Assembly (NCBI RefSeq): GCF_025145645.1
Contig: NZ_CP102252.1
Span: 2,480,001 to 2,544,000, forward strand
Origin: Alistipes senegalensis JC50
GTDB taxonomy: Bacteria > Bacteroidota > Bacteroidia > Bacteroidales > Rikenellaceae
Reading direction: 5' to 3'
Length of the DNA stretch: 64,000 bases
Shown here: positions 46,371 to 53,944 of the stretch, in pieces
How the letters are laid out: every line of letters begins with the position of its first letter
How positions within the stretch are numbered: position 1 is the stretch's first letter
Notes under the pieces: model-generated
The model's database searches: none
What the model was told of the DNA's origin: nothing
The model's input: only the letters and a program-made list of their open reading frames with translations
Made by a program: the position numbers and the translations under genes

Positions 46371-49070
46371 TTACTGTAAAGCGCCTTCGATGCGGTGGAG
46401 CAGCAGTTCGTAGTGGTTGCGCGTCTCCTGATCGCCGGTGTAGCGTTTCTGGCGCAGCAGGTCGCGGACCTTGATCAGACGGCCGTAGTACATGGCGTCG
46501 CGCGGCGAGAGCGATTCGGTCAGCGAGCGGAAATAGCCGAATCCGCCGACCTCCTCGGGGGTGTTGGAGGTGCCGAACAGGTCGGCTTCCAACTGACGCT
46601 CCATGCGCGACATCATGTCGCCGTCGCCCAGAGCCTCGGCATAGACGTTGCCGGTCGAGATGTTCCAGCCGTTCTCGTCGAGCTGCGGGGCGAAGCCGAT
46701 GCCGCGCTCGTCGTCGGCGATGCCTTTCTCCGAACTTTTCTGAGGAGCCAGACGGGTGATCATCAGCAGCATATCGACGTAGGAGTTCTGGTTGCTGCGG
46801 TCGCGCGGCGTGAGGCTCTTGCCCTGATAGGTGTGCAGGAAGATGCCTTTCAGTGCGTCGTCGCCGTGTTCGAGCTGCGAGTAGGCGTTCGGGGCGGGGT
46901 CGATCATGCGGCCGAAGCTGCCCTTGTCGGCCTCGATGCAGGCCACGAGAATACGCTGTACGCGCACCGAGAGGTTGCCTTGCAGCGGCAGTTCTTTGAG
47001 CAGCACGGGATCGTCGAGCCAGTCGAGGTCGTGGAGCTGGTCGATCAGGAACTGCTGTGCGCGGCGCTGGTAGTCGCCGTCGATGAACGAGTAGGAGGGG
47101 CGCGGGTCGCCGGCCTTGCGCTCGTTCATCATGATGCCGCCCTTGACGTTGTAGACGTGGTTGATGTAGGTCAGGTACTGGTTGAGCAGGTATTTGTACA
47201 TCGCCTCGCGGGCCGTGAGGTCGTTGTCGTCCTCGCCGTACCACTCGTTCAGGTGCTTCATGATGTATTTGAGGTTCCTGATGCCGTACTCCGAAGCGCG
47301 TACGTGGTCGTCGCCGAGGTCCTCGGACAGCGACGTGGGATCGAGCGTGTTGAATATCTGCTGCTTGCCGTAGCGGTAGATCGGGTCGCCGGCGTGCGAG
47401 CGGACGAGGCTGTCGAGCCAGGGCTGCTCCTCTTCGGGAGTCTTGGCGTCGGGCAGGTAGGTGTAGAGCCACTTCACGGCGTACTCGTCGTAGAGACCCA
47501 TGCGGGGAGGCATCATGCTGACGCCGCGCTCGTAGTCGCCGGGCTGTGCCACGTGGTTGAAGCGGGCGTAGTCCATGATCGAGTAGGTCGTGCCGTATTT
47601 CTGCGTGAACGACGGCGAGCGGAGCGAATCGACGGGAATGGCCGCCGACGAAGCCATGTTGTGCATGAAGCCCAGGCAGTGTCCGACCTCGTGCGAGAGG
47701 ACGTAGCGCAGGGCGCTGCCCATGATCGAGTCGGGGATGTTCATCGTGCGGACGTTGGGGTCGGCGGCTGCGGTTTGCAGGAAGCGCCAGCGGTTCAGGA
47801 GTTTGACGATGTCGTGGTACACCATCACCGACGCCGTGATGATCTCGCCCGTGCGGGGATCGTCCCACGAGGGGCCCATGGCGTTCTGGAACGCCAGCGG
47901 GGCGTAGCGGATGCAGGAGTATTTCAGGTTGTCGGGATCGAACTCGGGGTCCTCCTCCGGGGTGGGGTAGTCGCGGACCTGAACGACGTTCTTGAAGCCG
48001 ATCTTCTCGAAGGCGTCGTTCCATTGTTCGATACCCTCGCGGGCGTAGGGTTTCCACGCCTCGGGGAGGTTCGTGTCGAGGTAGAAGACGATGGGTTTCA
48101 CCGGCTCGACCAGCTCGCCGCGCTTATAAGCCTCGACATCCTTGGGCTCCACGCGCCAGTGGCGGGCGTAGTAGACGGGCAGCGTGCCGCGGTTCATGTT
48201 CGACGAGAAGCGGGCCTTGCCCGTCACGAAGATGTTCATGCGCGGGTCGGCGATGCGCGGACGCATCTCCTTCTCGGGGAGCAGCAGCAGCGTGCGGGTG
48301 ACGAGGGCCGTGAAGGCGCGCTTGTCCTCGATCTTGCCGATCATCGGGCCGTTCGAGTAGGTTACGGTGGTGGTGTAGCTCAGGTAGCTCTTGACGGTCA
48401 CGTTGTCCTCGAAAGCCTTGATGTCGCCCAGATGGCTGTTCGACTTCTGGAACGACGTGGTGCGCGAGAAGGGCTTGTAGCCGAAGGTGCTGTACGGGTC
48501 GAACGGCGTCAGATCGTCGTTGTCCTCCATGAAGAGGTTCGTCACGTCGATCACCACGGCCGTCGAGTCGGCGTTGTAGGCTTCGATCTTGAAGGCGCGG
48601 TAGATGCCCGGGATCGAGGAGCGGCGCACCGCTTCGTCGATGCCCTTGTCCTTGCCGTCGCCGCTGTAAATGTCGTTGACCAGGCAGAGCTGCACGCTCT
48701 TGTGGCCCTCCTTGGCGAAGGTCACGTGCAGCGGGTCCTTGGCCTTGTAGCCCACTACGCCGTGGTCGTTGTTGCTGGTCTCCGAAACGGTCGATCCGAG
48801 CAGCATCTCGCGGCCGAAGATCGACATCGGCAGCTCGAAGTAGAGCTTCTCGCCATCGACCTTGTGGATGGTCACGAGGCCCTTGACGGTCTGACATTTC
48901 TTGCCCTTGAAGAGCTTGTCGTAGTCGGAGGTCTTTTTGACGGAGGCGGTGTCCGTCTGTTCCGTTTTCGCTTTTTTCTTGTTCTTGCCCTTGCTTTTCG
49001 AGGGCTTGGCTGCCAGCAGGAGCGCCGGGATGAGCAGCGCACACACGAGGAATAGGCCTTTTCGTATCAT
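46371..49070 (-). CDS. Secreted zinc metalloprotease (DUF5118/5117/4953), metzincin-like
   Basis: 899 residues. Signal peptide (MIRKGLFLVCALLIPALLLA), a Lys-rich segment, DUF5118 (YDKLFKGKKCQTVKGLVTIH), DUF5117, then DUF4953. The complete zinc site HExxHxxGxxH is H460-E461-H464-H470 (HEVGHCLGFMH), with a candidate Met-turn in YSIMDYARFN. Likely exported to the periplasm or surface to cleave proteins into peptides for the downstream SusCD pair. It follows fecR by 23 bp and precedes the degenerate paralogue by 26 bp. Confidence 0.9.
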   Translation of the reverse strand: MIRKGLFLVCALLIPALLLAAKPSKSKGKNKKKAKTEQTDTASVKKTSDYDKLFKGKKCQTVKGLVTIHKVDGEKLYFELPMSIFGREMLLGSTVSETSNNDHGVVGYKAKDPLHVTFAKEGHKSVQLCLVNDIYSGDGKDKGIDEAVRRSSIPGIYRAFKIEAYNADSTAVVIDVTNLFMEDNDDLTPFDPYSTFGYKPFSRTTSFQKSNSHLGDIKAFEDNVTVKSYLSYTTTVTYSNGPMIGKIEDKRAFTALVTRTLLLLPEKEMRPRIADPRMNIFVTGKARFSSNMNRGTLPVYYARHWRVEPKDVEAYKRGELVEPVKPIVFYLDTNLPEAWKPYAREGIEQWNDAFEKIGFKNVVQVRDYPTPEEDPEFDPDNLKYSCIRYAPLAFQNAMGPSWDDPRTGEIITASVMVYHDIVKLLNRWRFLQTAAADPNVRTMNIPDSIMGSALRYVLSHEVGHCLGFMHNMASSAAIPVDSLRSPSFTQKYGTTYSIMDYARFNHVAQPGDYERGVSMMPPRMGLYDEYAVKWLYTYLPDAKTPEEEQPWLDSLVRSHAGDPIYRYGKQQIFNTLDPTSLSEDLGDDHVRASEYGIRNLKYIMKHLNEWYGEDDNDLTAREAMYKYLLNQYLTYINHVYNVKGGIMMNERKAGDPRPSYSFIDGDYQRRAQQFLIDQLHDLDWLDDPVLLKELPLQGNLSVRVQRILVACIEADKGSFGRMIDPAPNAYSQLEHGDDALKGIFLHTYQGKSLTPRDRSNQNSYVDMLLMITRLAPQKSSEKGIADDERGIGFAPQLDENGWNISTGNVYAEALGDGDMMSRMERQLEADLFGTSNTPEEVGGFGYFRSLTESLSPRDAMYYGRLIKVRDLLRQKRYTGDQETRNHYELLLHRIEGALQ

Positions 49071-49093
49071 ACGGTTTGGATTAAGGTGTTTGT

Positions 49094-50284
49094 TTATTGT
49101 TTCTTGTTCACGATCAGTGTTTTTTCATCAGGCATCACCAATTCCAGGTCGGTGATCGCCTCCAGCAGGTCGATCACCTGCGCCAGCGAGAAGTCGCGCG
49201 GGATCTTTCCCGTCAGCGCGTACTGCGCCGGATCGACGTTGACCCGTATTTCCACCCGGTACCAGCGGCGGATGTCGGCGAGAACCTCCTCCAGATCGGC
49301 GTTGTAGAAGGCGATCTTGTCTTCGGTCCACGCGGTGTAGGCCGCGGGGTCCACCTCGCGCACGTCGAGCGCTTCGGCCGCGCCGCGCGTCCGGGACTGC
49401 ATGCCCGGTTCGAGGGTCACCTTGCCGCTCCGGTTGCCGACCTCGACGCACCCTTCCAGCAGGGTGGTGCTGGCCATGCCCTCGTCGTCGAAGTCGCGCA
49501 CGTTGAATTTCGTGCCGCGGACGGTCATCGTCGCTTTGCCCGCCTCGACGACGAACGGATGCTCGGGGTCGTGCGTGACATCGAACAATCCTTCGCCCGA
49601 AAGTTCCACCCGGCGCTCCCCGGCGGCGAACTTCACTGGGTAGCGGAGCGTCGAGCGGGCGTTGAGCCATACGCGGGTGCCGTCTTCCAGCGTGACGAGG
49701 CACTTGCTTCCGTCGGGGACCGACAGCTCGTTGTAGAGCGGCGCCTCTCCGGCCCTTTCGGCGATCTCGGGCGCCGCTTCGTATTTCACGCCGTCGGTGC
49801 CGTAGCTGACGCGGCCCACGCCGTCGATCTGTCGCTCGGCCTGCCCGTCGAGTTGCAGCCGGCGTCCGTCGGCGAGCGTGAGCGTCACCTTGTCGGGCGC
49901 GGGGTAGATGGCGTCGGCCAGTTGCAGCGTGCGTTCGCGCTCGCTCGGCGCCGGACGGGTGAGGAACGCGATTCCGGCGGCCACGACCACGGCTGCGGCG
50001 ATGCCCGTTGCGGCGACGGCCCAGCGGCGCAGCGTGCCGGCGGGTTTGCCGAGGCCCGCGGCGGTGCGGAAGCGTCCGAAAGCCTTGCGGGCGTCGAACC
50101 CGTCGTATTCCGCCATGCGGCCGGCGATGTAGCCGCTGGTCGTGAGCTGCTCGCGGAGCGCCTCGAAATGCGGGTCGCGGGTCAGCTCTTCGAATTCGGC
50201 CGCCTCGCTTTCGCTGAGCGTGCCGTTGAGATATCCGATGAAAAGCTCGGTCCAGTGTTCCAGTAGCTCTGAATTGTCGATCAT
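49094..50284 (-). CDS. FecR-family anti-sigma factor / signal transducer
   Basis: 396 residues. Cytoplasmic N-terminal part (1-85, starting MIDNSELLEHWTELFIGYLNG), one membrane helix (about 88-108), periplasmic FecR domain (about 180-290, VPDGSKCLVTLEDGTRVWLNA), and a DUF4974 secretin-like C-terminus (AFYNADLEEVLADIRRWYRV). It should receive the SusC STN signal and control an ECF sigma. No sigma gene is adjacent; upstream lies the divergent GntR gene. No clear TAnnTTTG element precedes it, which fits control by an alternative sigma or activator. Confidence 0.93.
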   Translation of the reverse strand: MIDNSELLEHWTELFIGYLNGTLSESEAAEFEELTRDPHFEALREQLTTSGYIAGRMAEYDGFDARKAFGRFRTAAGLGKPAGTLRRWAVAATGIAAAVVVAAGIAFLTRPAPSERERTLQLADAIYPAPDKVTLTLADGRRLQLDGQAERQIDGVGRVSYGTDGVKYEAAPEIAERAGEAPLYNELSVPDGSKCLVTLEDGTRVWLNARSTLRYPVKFAAGERRVELSGEGLFDVTHDPEHPFVVEAGKATMTVRGTKFNVRDFDDEGMASTTLLEGCVEVGNRSGKVTLEPGMQSRTRGAAEALDVREVDPAAYTAWTEDKIAFYNADLEEVLADIRRWYRVEIRVNVDPAQYALTGKIPRDFSLAQVIDLLEAITDLELVMPDEKTLIVNKKQ

Positions 50285-50413
50285 CTTTCAGGTTCTGTTT
50301 GCAGGTAGTTTGATAAAGAATGCGCGGAACCGAAAAAAGTATGACAGATTTTTCGAAATTTATTGGTTTGATTGGTTTTTTTACGACCTTTGCAGTATCA
50401 ACAGAATTTAGCC

Positions 50414-51118
50414 ATGAACCATTCACCGAATGTCAAACAGGTAGAAACCGTACTCAAATACATCAAGGAGCAACTCTATTCGGGGAGTTTGCAGCCGGGC
50501 GAACGCCTGCCCGCCGAGCGGCGGCTTGCCGAAATGCTGGGGGTGGGGCGCGCCCACGTGCGGACGGCGTTTCAGAAGCTGGAGTTTTACGGCATCGTCC
50601 AGACCTTTCCCCAGAGCGGCACGGTCGTGGCGCAGGAGAAGATGCAGGTGCTGGAGCGTCTGATCACCGATGCGTTGCAGATCGAGCAGTATGACTTTGC
50701 GTCGCTGGTCTACGTGCGCGTGCTGCTCGAACTCGAAGCCGTGAAGCTCTGCGCCCGCAACCGCACGCCCGAGGATTTGGAGAACATCGAACAGGCCCTG
50801 ATCGAATGCGAAGAGAAATTTTATACCGACGAGCGTGTGTCGAAGGACTTCGCCTACCACCAGGCGCTGGCCCGCGGGGCCCACAATCCGGTGATCGCTT
50901 CGATGCTGCTGGTCATCACGCCCGACGTGCTGCGCTACTACCAGCGCTACCGCGTCTGCACGGTCCCGCAGGAGGAGGTCTGCTTCGAACACCGCGAACT
51001 GCTGCGCTGCGTGCGCGAACGGGACGAGGAGGGGGCCGTCGCCATGCTGCGCCGCCACCTGAAGTCGCTGAGCGAGTTCGCCGCCACGTACAACGACGAA
51101 AATCATTTTCTGGAATAG
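50414..51118 (+). CDS. GntR-family regulator, FadR/FCD type
   Basis: 234 residues from MNHSPNVKQVETVLKYIKEQL. N-terminal winged helix (PGERLPAERRLAEMLGVGRAHVRTAFQKLE), then the all-helical FCD effector domain (about 80-230), with metal-binding-type histidines in FAYHQALARGAHNPV. FCD regulators respond to small carboxylic acids. It is divergent from fecR (129-bp gap) with its own near-consensus promoter (GACCTTTG at 50385-50392), and is the only regulator beside the protease-SusCD locus. Confidence 0.88.
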   Translation: MNHSPNVKQVETVLKYIKEQLYSGSLQPGERLPAERRLAEMLGVGRAHVRTAFQKLEFYGIVQTFPQSGTVVAQEKMQVLERLITDALQIEQYDFASLVYVRVLLELEAVKLCARNRTPEDLENIEQALIECEEKFYTDERVSKDFAYHQALARGAHNPVIASMLLVITPDVLRYYQRYRVCTVPQEEVCFEHRELLRCVRERDEEGAVAMLRRHLKSLSEFAATYNDENHFLE

Positions 51119-51137
51119 CCCTTCGGGCCGGAAATGA

Positions 51138-51169
51138 CGAACGGCCACCCCTTTCGGGGCGGCCGTTCG
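51138..51169 (+). terminator. GC-rich hairpin after the GntR gene
   Basis: Stem CGAACGGCC (51138-51146) with GGCCGTTCG (51161-51169), inner CCCC/GGGG pairing. No T-run follows, so it may be a Rho-assisted or bidirectional end between the GntR and MarR genes. Confidence 0.4.
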
Positions 51170-51202
51170 CCGTGATGCGCCGCGTCTATGTGTCCGGATT
51201 CT

Positions 51203-51556
51203 CTATCCGCACAGCCATTTGCGCAGTATTTCGGGTATTTCGATCTCCCGGCAGCTGACCGAGGCGAGCAGTTCGCGGCCTTTCGTCGTCAGCGAGTAGT
51301 GCATCTGCCGGCGGTCCTTGCAGCAGAGTTCGCGGAGCACGAGCCCTTTCGACTCCGCCGAGCGGAGCACCTTCGAGGTGTTCGACGGGGTGAGCCCCAG
51401 CAGCTCTCCCAGCCGGCCCGGGCACATGCGCTCGGCGTTCGAGAGGCTGCAAAGAGCCATGCCTTCGTTCAGGCAGATGCCGTAGCGTTTCTCGAAAGCG
51501 GCTTCGAACTGGTTCACGGCACGCTGCAAATCGCGTATTCTGCACAGTTTATCCAT
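51203..51556 (-). CDS. MarR-family regulator rich in cysteine
   Basis: 117 residues. Winged helix with recognition segment LGELLGLTPSNTSKVLRSAE and wing CCKDRRQMHYSLTTKGREL. It has eight Cys (5, 28, 36, 45, 78, 79, 102, 116), unusual for so small a regulator and suggestive of thiol or metal sensing. The start overlaps the ferredoxin stop by 8 bp. Third gene of thioredoxin-ferredoxin-MarR, so it may autoregulate a redox operon. Confidence 0.82.
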   Translation of the reverse strand: MDKLCRIRDLQRAVNQFEAAFEKRYGICLNEGMALCSLSNAERMCPGRLGELLGLTPSNTSKVLRSAESKGLVLRELCCKDRRQMHYSLTTKGRELLASVSCREIEIPEILRKWLCG

Positions 51557-51743
51557 GCCTTTCCGCTTTGTGTACGGCCTGCCTGCCGCAGTGTCTCACG
51601 CATTTGCCGCATTCGATGCACTTTTCGGGGTCGATCTCCGGCAGGGCGTTCCCCTTTTGCGAGATCGCGCCTGCGGGACAGATCGGGATCATCGGGCAGC
51701 GGTGGTTCTGCGGACACAGCAGGGGGTCGATGACCAGCGCCAT
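51549..51743 (-). CDS. Small 4Fe-4S ferredoxin-like protein
   Basis: 64 residues with seven Cys. The C-terminal half has a canonical cluster motif C42xxC45xxC48xxxC52 (KCIECGKCVRHC). The N-terminal set (C10, C16, C22-Pro) is irregular: C-x5-C-x5-C-P, only three. It therefore probably holds one full cluster and one atypical or incomplete site. The ATG overlaps the thioredoxin stop by one base (TAATG) and its end overlaps the MarR start, showing tight translational coupling. Confidence 0.82.
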   Translation of the reverse strand: MALVIDPLLCPQNHRCPMIPICPAGAISQKGNALPEIDPEKCIECGKCVRHCGRQAVHKAERHG

Positions 51744-52192
51744 TACTTGCCGAGCATTACTTTGTCGATGGCCTCCTTGAGCGACGCCTTGGGCATTGCG
51801 CCCTGCGCCATCTGGGGCTTGCCGTTCATCGGGACGAACAGCAGCGTGGGGATCGAACGGATGCCGAACGCCGCGGCGAGCTCCTGCTCCTCTTCGGTGT
51901 TGACCTTGTAGATGTAGATCCGGTCTCCGTATTCGGCCGCCAGCTCTTCCAGCACCGGAGCCAGCGCCTTGCAGGGGCCGCACCACGATGCGTAGAAGTC
52001 GATCAGCGCGGGTTTGTCGCCGAGGTATTTCCACTCCTGGGGATTCTTTTCATAGTCGGCCACCTTCTTCAGAAAGTCGGCCTTGGTCAATGCGATCGTT
52101 TTCATATTCTTCGTGTTTTTGTCGTTGGTCCGTGCCTGGCTTCCGGCGGCGAAGGCCAGCAGCGCGAAGGCGGTTATGAGCAGTTTTCTCAT
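51743..52192 (-). CDS. Exported thioredoxin
   Basis: 149 residues. A signal peptide ends about residue 20 (FAAGSQA), then a thioredoxin fold with active site W70-C71-G72-P73-C74 and the cis-Pro in IRSIPTLLF. WCGPC is the cytosolic-type dithiol motif, but the signal peptide places it in the periplasm. A second in-frame Met (M30, KNMKTIALTK) could give a cytosolic form. First gene of the three-gene redox operon; a near-consensus element CATCTTTGC lies about 30 nt upstream. Confidence 0.87.
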   Translation of the reverse strand: MRKLLITAFALLAFAAGSQARTNDKNTKNMKTIALTKADFLKKVADYEKNPQEWKYLGDKPALIDFYASWCGPCKALAPVLEELAAEYGDRIYIYKVNTEEEQELAAAFGIRSIPTLLFVPMNGKPQMAQGAMPKASLKEAIDKVMLGK

Positions 52193-52283
52193 CTTGTTTT
52201 TTGTTGTTCCGTATCAATAACGATGCAAAGATGGGATTTATTTTCCGATAAAACAAATTTCTGATGGAAAATAATTGGAAAAA

Positions 52284-52318
52284 CGAAAAAAGCCCGGCAC
52301 CGCATTCGGGATGCCGGG
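52284..52318 (-). terminator. Intrinsic terminator downstream of the RND operon
   Basis: Stem CCCGGCA (52293-52299) with TGCCGGG (52312-52318), followed on the reverse strand by a run of Ts (forward-strand As at 52286-52291). Ends transcription coming from the tolC-like gene before the thioredoxin operon. Confidence 0.75.
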
Positions 52319-52600
52319 TTGTTGCGGGAGGAGGGTATGGGTGCTGGGCAGGCTGGAAAGCGTGCCGAAATTGTCATCGCCCTTTGAAGCCTGCCTCTTG
52401 CGCGGGCGGTTCTTAGCCGGGATGCGTGGGGCATTCCGGACGAACGTGAGTGAGCGTGGGAATCCGGCGGCGGCGTTGTGAGGTTGCAACGTGCAGTCGG
52501 ATTGCCGCGGCATCTGCGATTGCCTCGCAATGACGGTGAACTTGCCTGTTGGCCGGGTGTTTCGGGACGGCCTCCCCTTGAATCCGGCGTTTTGCGCCGG
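52319..52600. other. Gene-free spacer after the RND operon
   Basis: About 280 bases between the tolC-like stop and its terminator. No convincing coding frame on either strand. It contains the REP-like element at 52499-52536. It would form a long untranslated 3' tail on the RND transcript. Confidence 0.5.
52499..52536 (-). repeat. REP-like palindromic element
   Basis: On the reverse strand it runs from CCGTCATTGCGAGG to CCGCGGCAATCC. The two ends closely resemble the widespread bacterial REP-like repeat with those borders, here with an inner segment of about 12 bases. Only one copy was noticed in the window. Confidence 0.4.
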
Positions 52601-53944
52601 CTATTCCAAGTAGACCATGACGTTGCCGCTGATCTGCTGCAACGATATTTCGCACAGCTTGGTGTTGTACTGCGCCGTGAGGATGCGCTCCTCGGCGTCC
52701 AGCAGGCTCTTCTGCGCTTCGCGCATCTCGATGCCCGGCAGGTCGCCCAGCAGGTAACGCTCCATGGCGATGGCGTAATTCTCCTTGGCGGCGATCAGGT
52801 TCTCCTCTTCGAGCAGAATCACCTCGAGGTTGTTGCGGTAGGCCTGCCAGAAGTTCGACAGGTCGGCGCGCAGCGACTGCTCCAACTGCCGGCGGGTCAG
52901 CCGGGCGTTGTCGATGCCGATGCGGGCGTTGCGCTGTTCGCGGCGGCGGTTGCCGTCGAAGATCGTGAAGCCGACCTGCACCCCGGCGTTCAGCCCCAAT
53001 GTACTGCGCGAACGGTTCGCGGTAGAGCCGTAGCGGTTGTAACCGTAACCGTAGCCCGTCGTCAGATTGACATAGGGATAGTTGCGCGCTTGAACGGCTT
53101 TCAGGTCGAGTTCGGCCAGCGTGTTGTCGTGCTCGGCCATCAGCAGCGAGGCGTTCGCCGAGAGGGTCTTTTCGAGCAGGGTGTCCCACGCGAGGGTGCT
53201 GTTGACGCGGATCAGCGTGTCGCGGATGCAGAGCTTTTCGTCGAGGTCTTCGTTGGCCAGCAGTTCGTTGATGCGGATGCGCGAGGCGGTCACCAGCTCG
53301 TGCTGGGACATGTATTTCGAACTGTCGGCGTTGAAATCCACGCGGGCCTGCAGCAGGTCGAGGCGCGAGAAGTTGCCCACCTGCACGCGCGCCTCGGTGA
53401 TGCGGAGCCGCTCGCGCGAGAGCCCCACGGCATAGCGGAAATTCTGCAGGCGGAGCGTCTGCTGAATGTAATTGTAGTATTCGGCCGTCAGGCTGGCCAT
53501 GAAATCCTCGATGGTGATGCGGGTTTTGAGGGCGCCCATCTGCTGCATCTCCTTCAGCCGCTTGTAGTTGGTGCGGATGCGGAATCCGTCGAACAGCGTC
53601 CAGTTCACCGCCAGCCCCACGCTGGCCGTCTGGTCGTAGACGTTCGACTCGCTCACGGCGTCGCCCTCGCGCGGGGTGGTCGTGCGGTCGTTGTCGAGCG
53701 TTCCCGTATACCCGGCCGAAAGGCCGATCGTGGGGAGCATCCCGGCATTTCCGGCCGTGGCGTCGTTGTCGCTGATTTGCTCCTCGTTGCGGACGATGCG
53801 CACGTCGTAATTCTGTTCGAGCCCGATCTCCAGACATTTGCGCAGGGTCAGCGGAGCGGACGCCTCCCGGGCCGACGGCATCTCCTGCGCCCCGGCCGCG
53901 GCGTATGCTCCCAGCAGCAGGACCGTTAATAATGCTCTTTTCAT
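52601..53944 (-). CDS. TolC-family outer-membrane channel of the RND operon
   Basis: 447 residues from MKRALLTVLLLGAYAAAGAQ. First OEP repeat from LTLRKCLEIGLEQNYDVRI; second around GLNAGVQVGFTIFDGNRRREQ. The ATG overlaps the RND pump stop by 4 bp. It completes the adaptor-pump-channel set. The spacing before the terminator is unusually long (about 280 bases). Confidence 0.92.
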   Translation of the reverse strand: MKRALLTVLLLGAYAAAGAQEMPSAREASAPLTLRKCLEIGLEQNYDVRIVRNEEQISDNDATAGNAGMLPTIGLSAGYTGTLDNDRTTTPREGDAVSESNVYDQTASVGLAVNWTLFDGFRIRTNYKRLKEMQQMGALKTRITIEDFMASLTAEYYNYIQQTLRLQNFRYAVGLSRERLRITEARVQVGNFSRLDLLQARVDFNADSSKYMSQHELVTASRIRINELLANEDLDEKLCIRDTLIRVNSTLAWDTLLEKTLSANASLLMAEHDNTLAELDLKAVQARNYPYVNLTTGYGYGYNRYGSTANRSRSTLGLNAGVQVGFTIFDGNRRREQRNARIGIDNARLTRRQLEQSLRADLSNFWQAYRNNLEVILLEEENLIAAKENYAIAMERYLLGDLPGIEMREAQKSLLDAEERILTAQYNTKLCEISLQQISGNVMVYLE

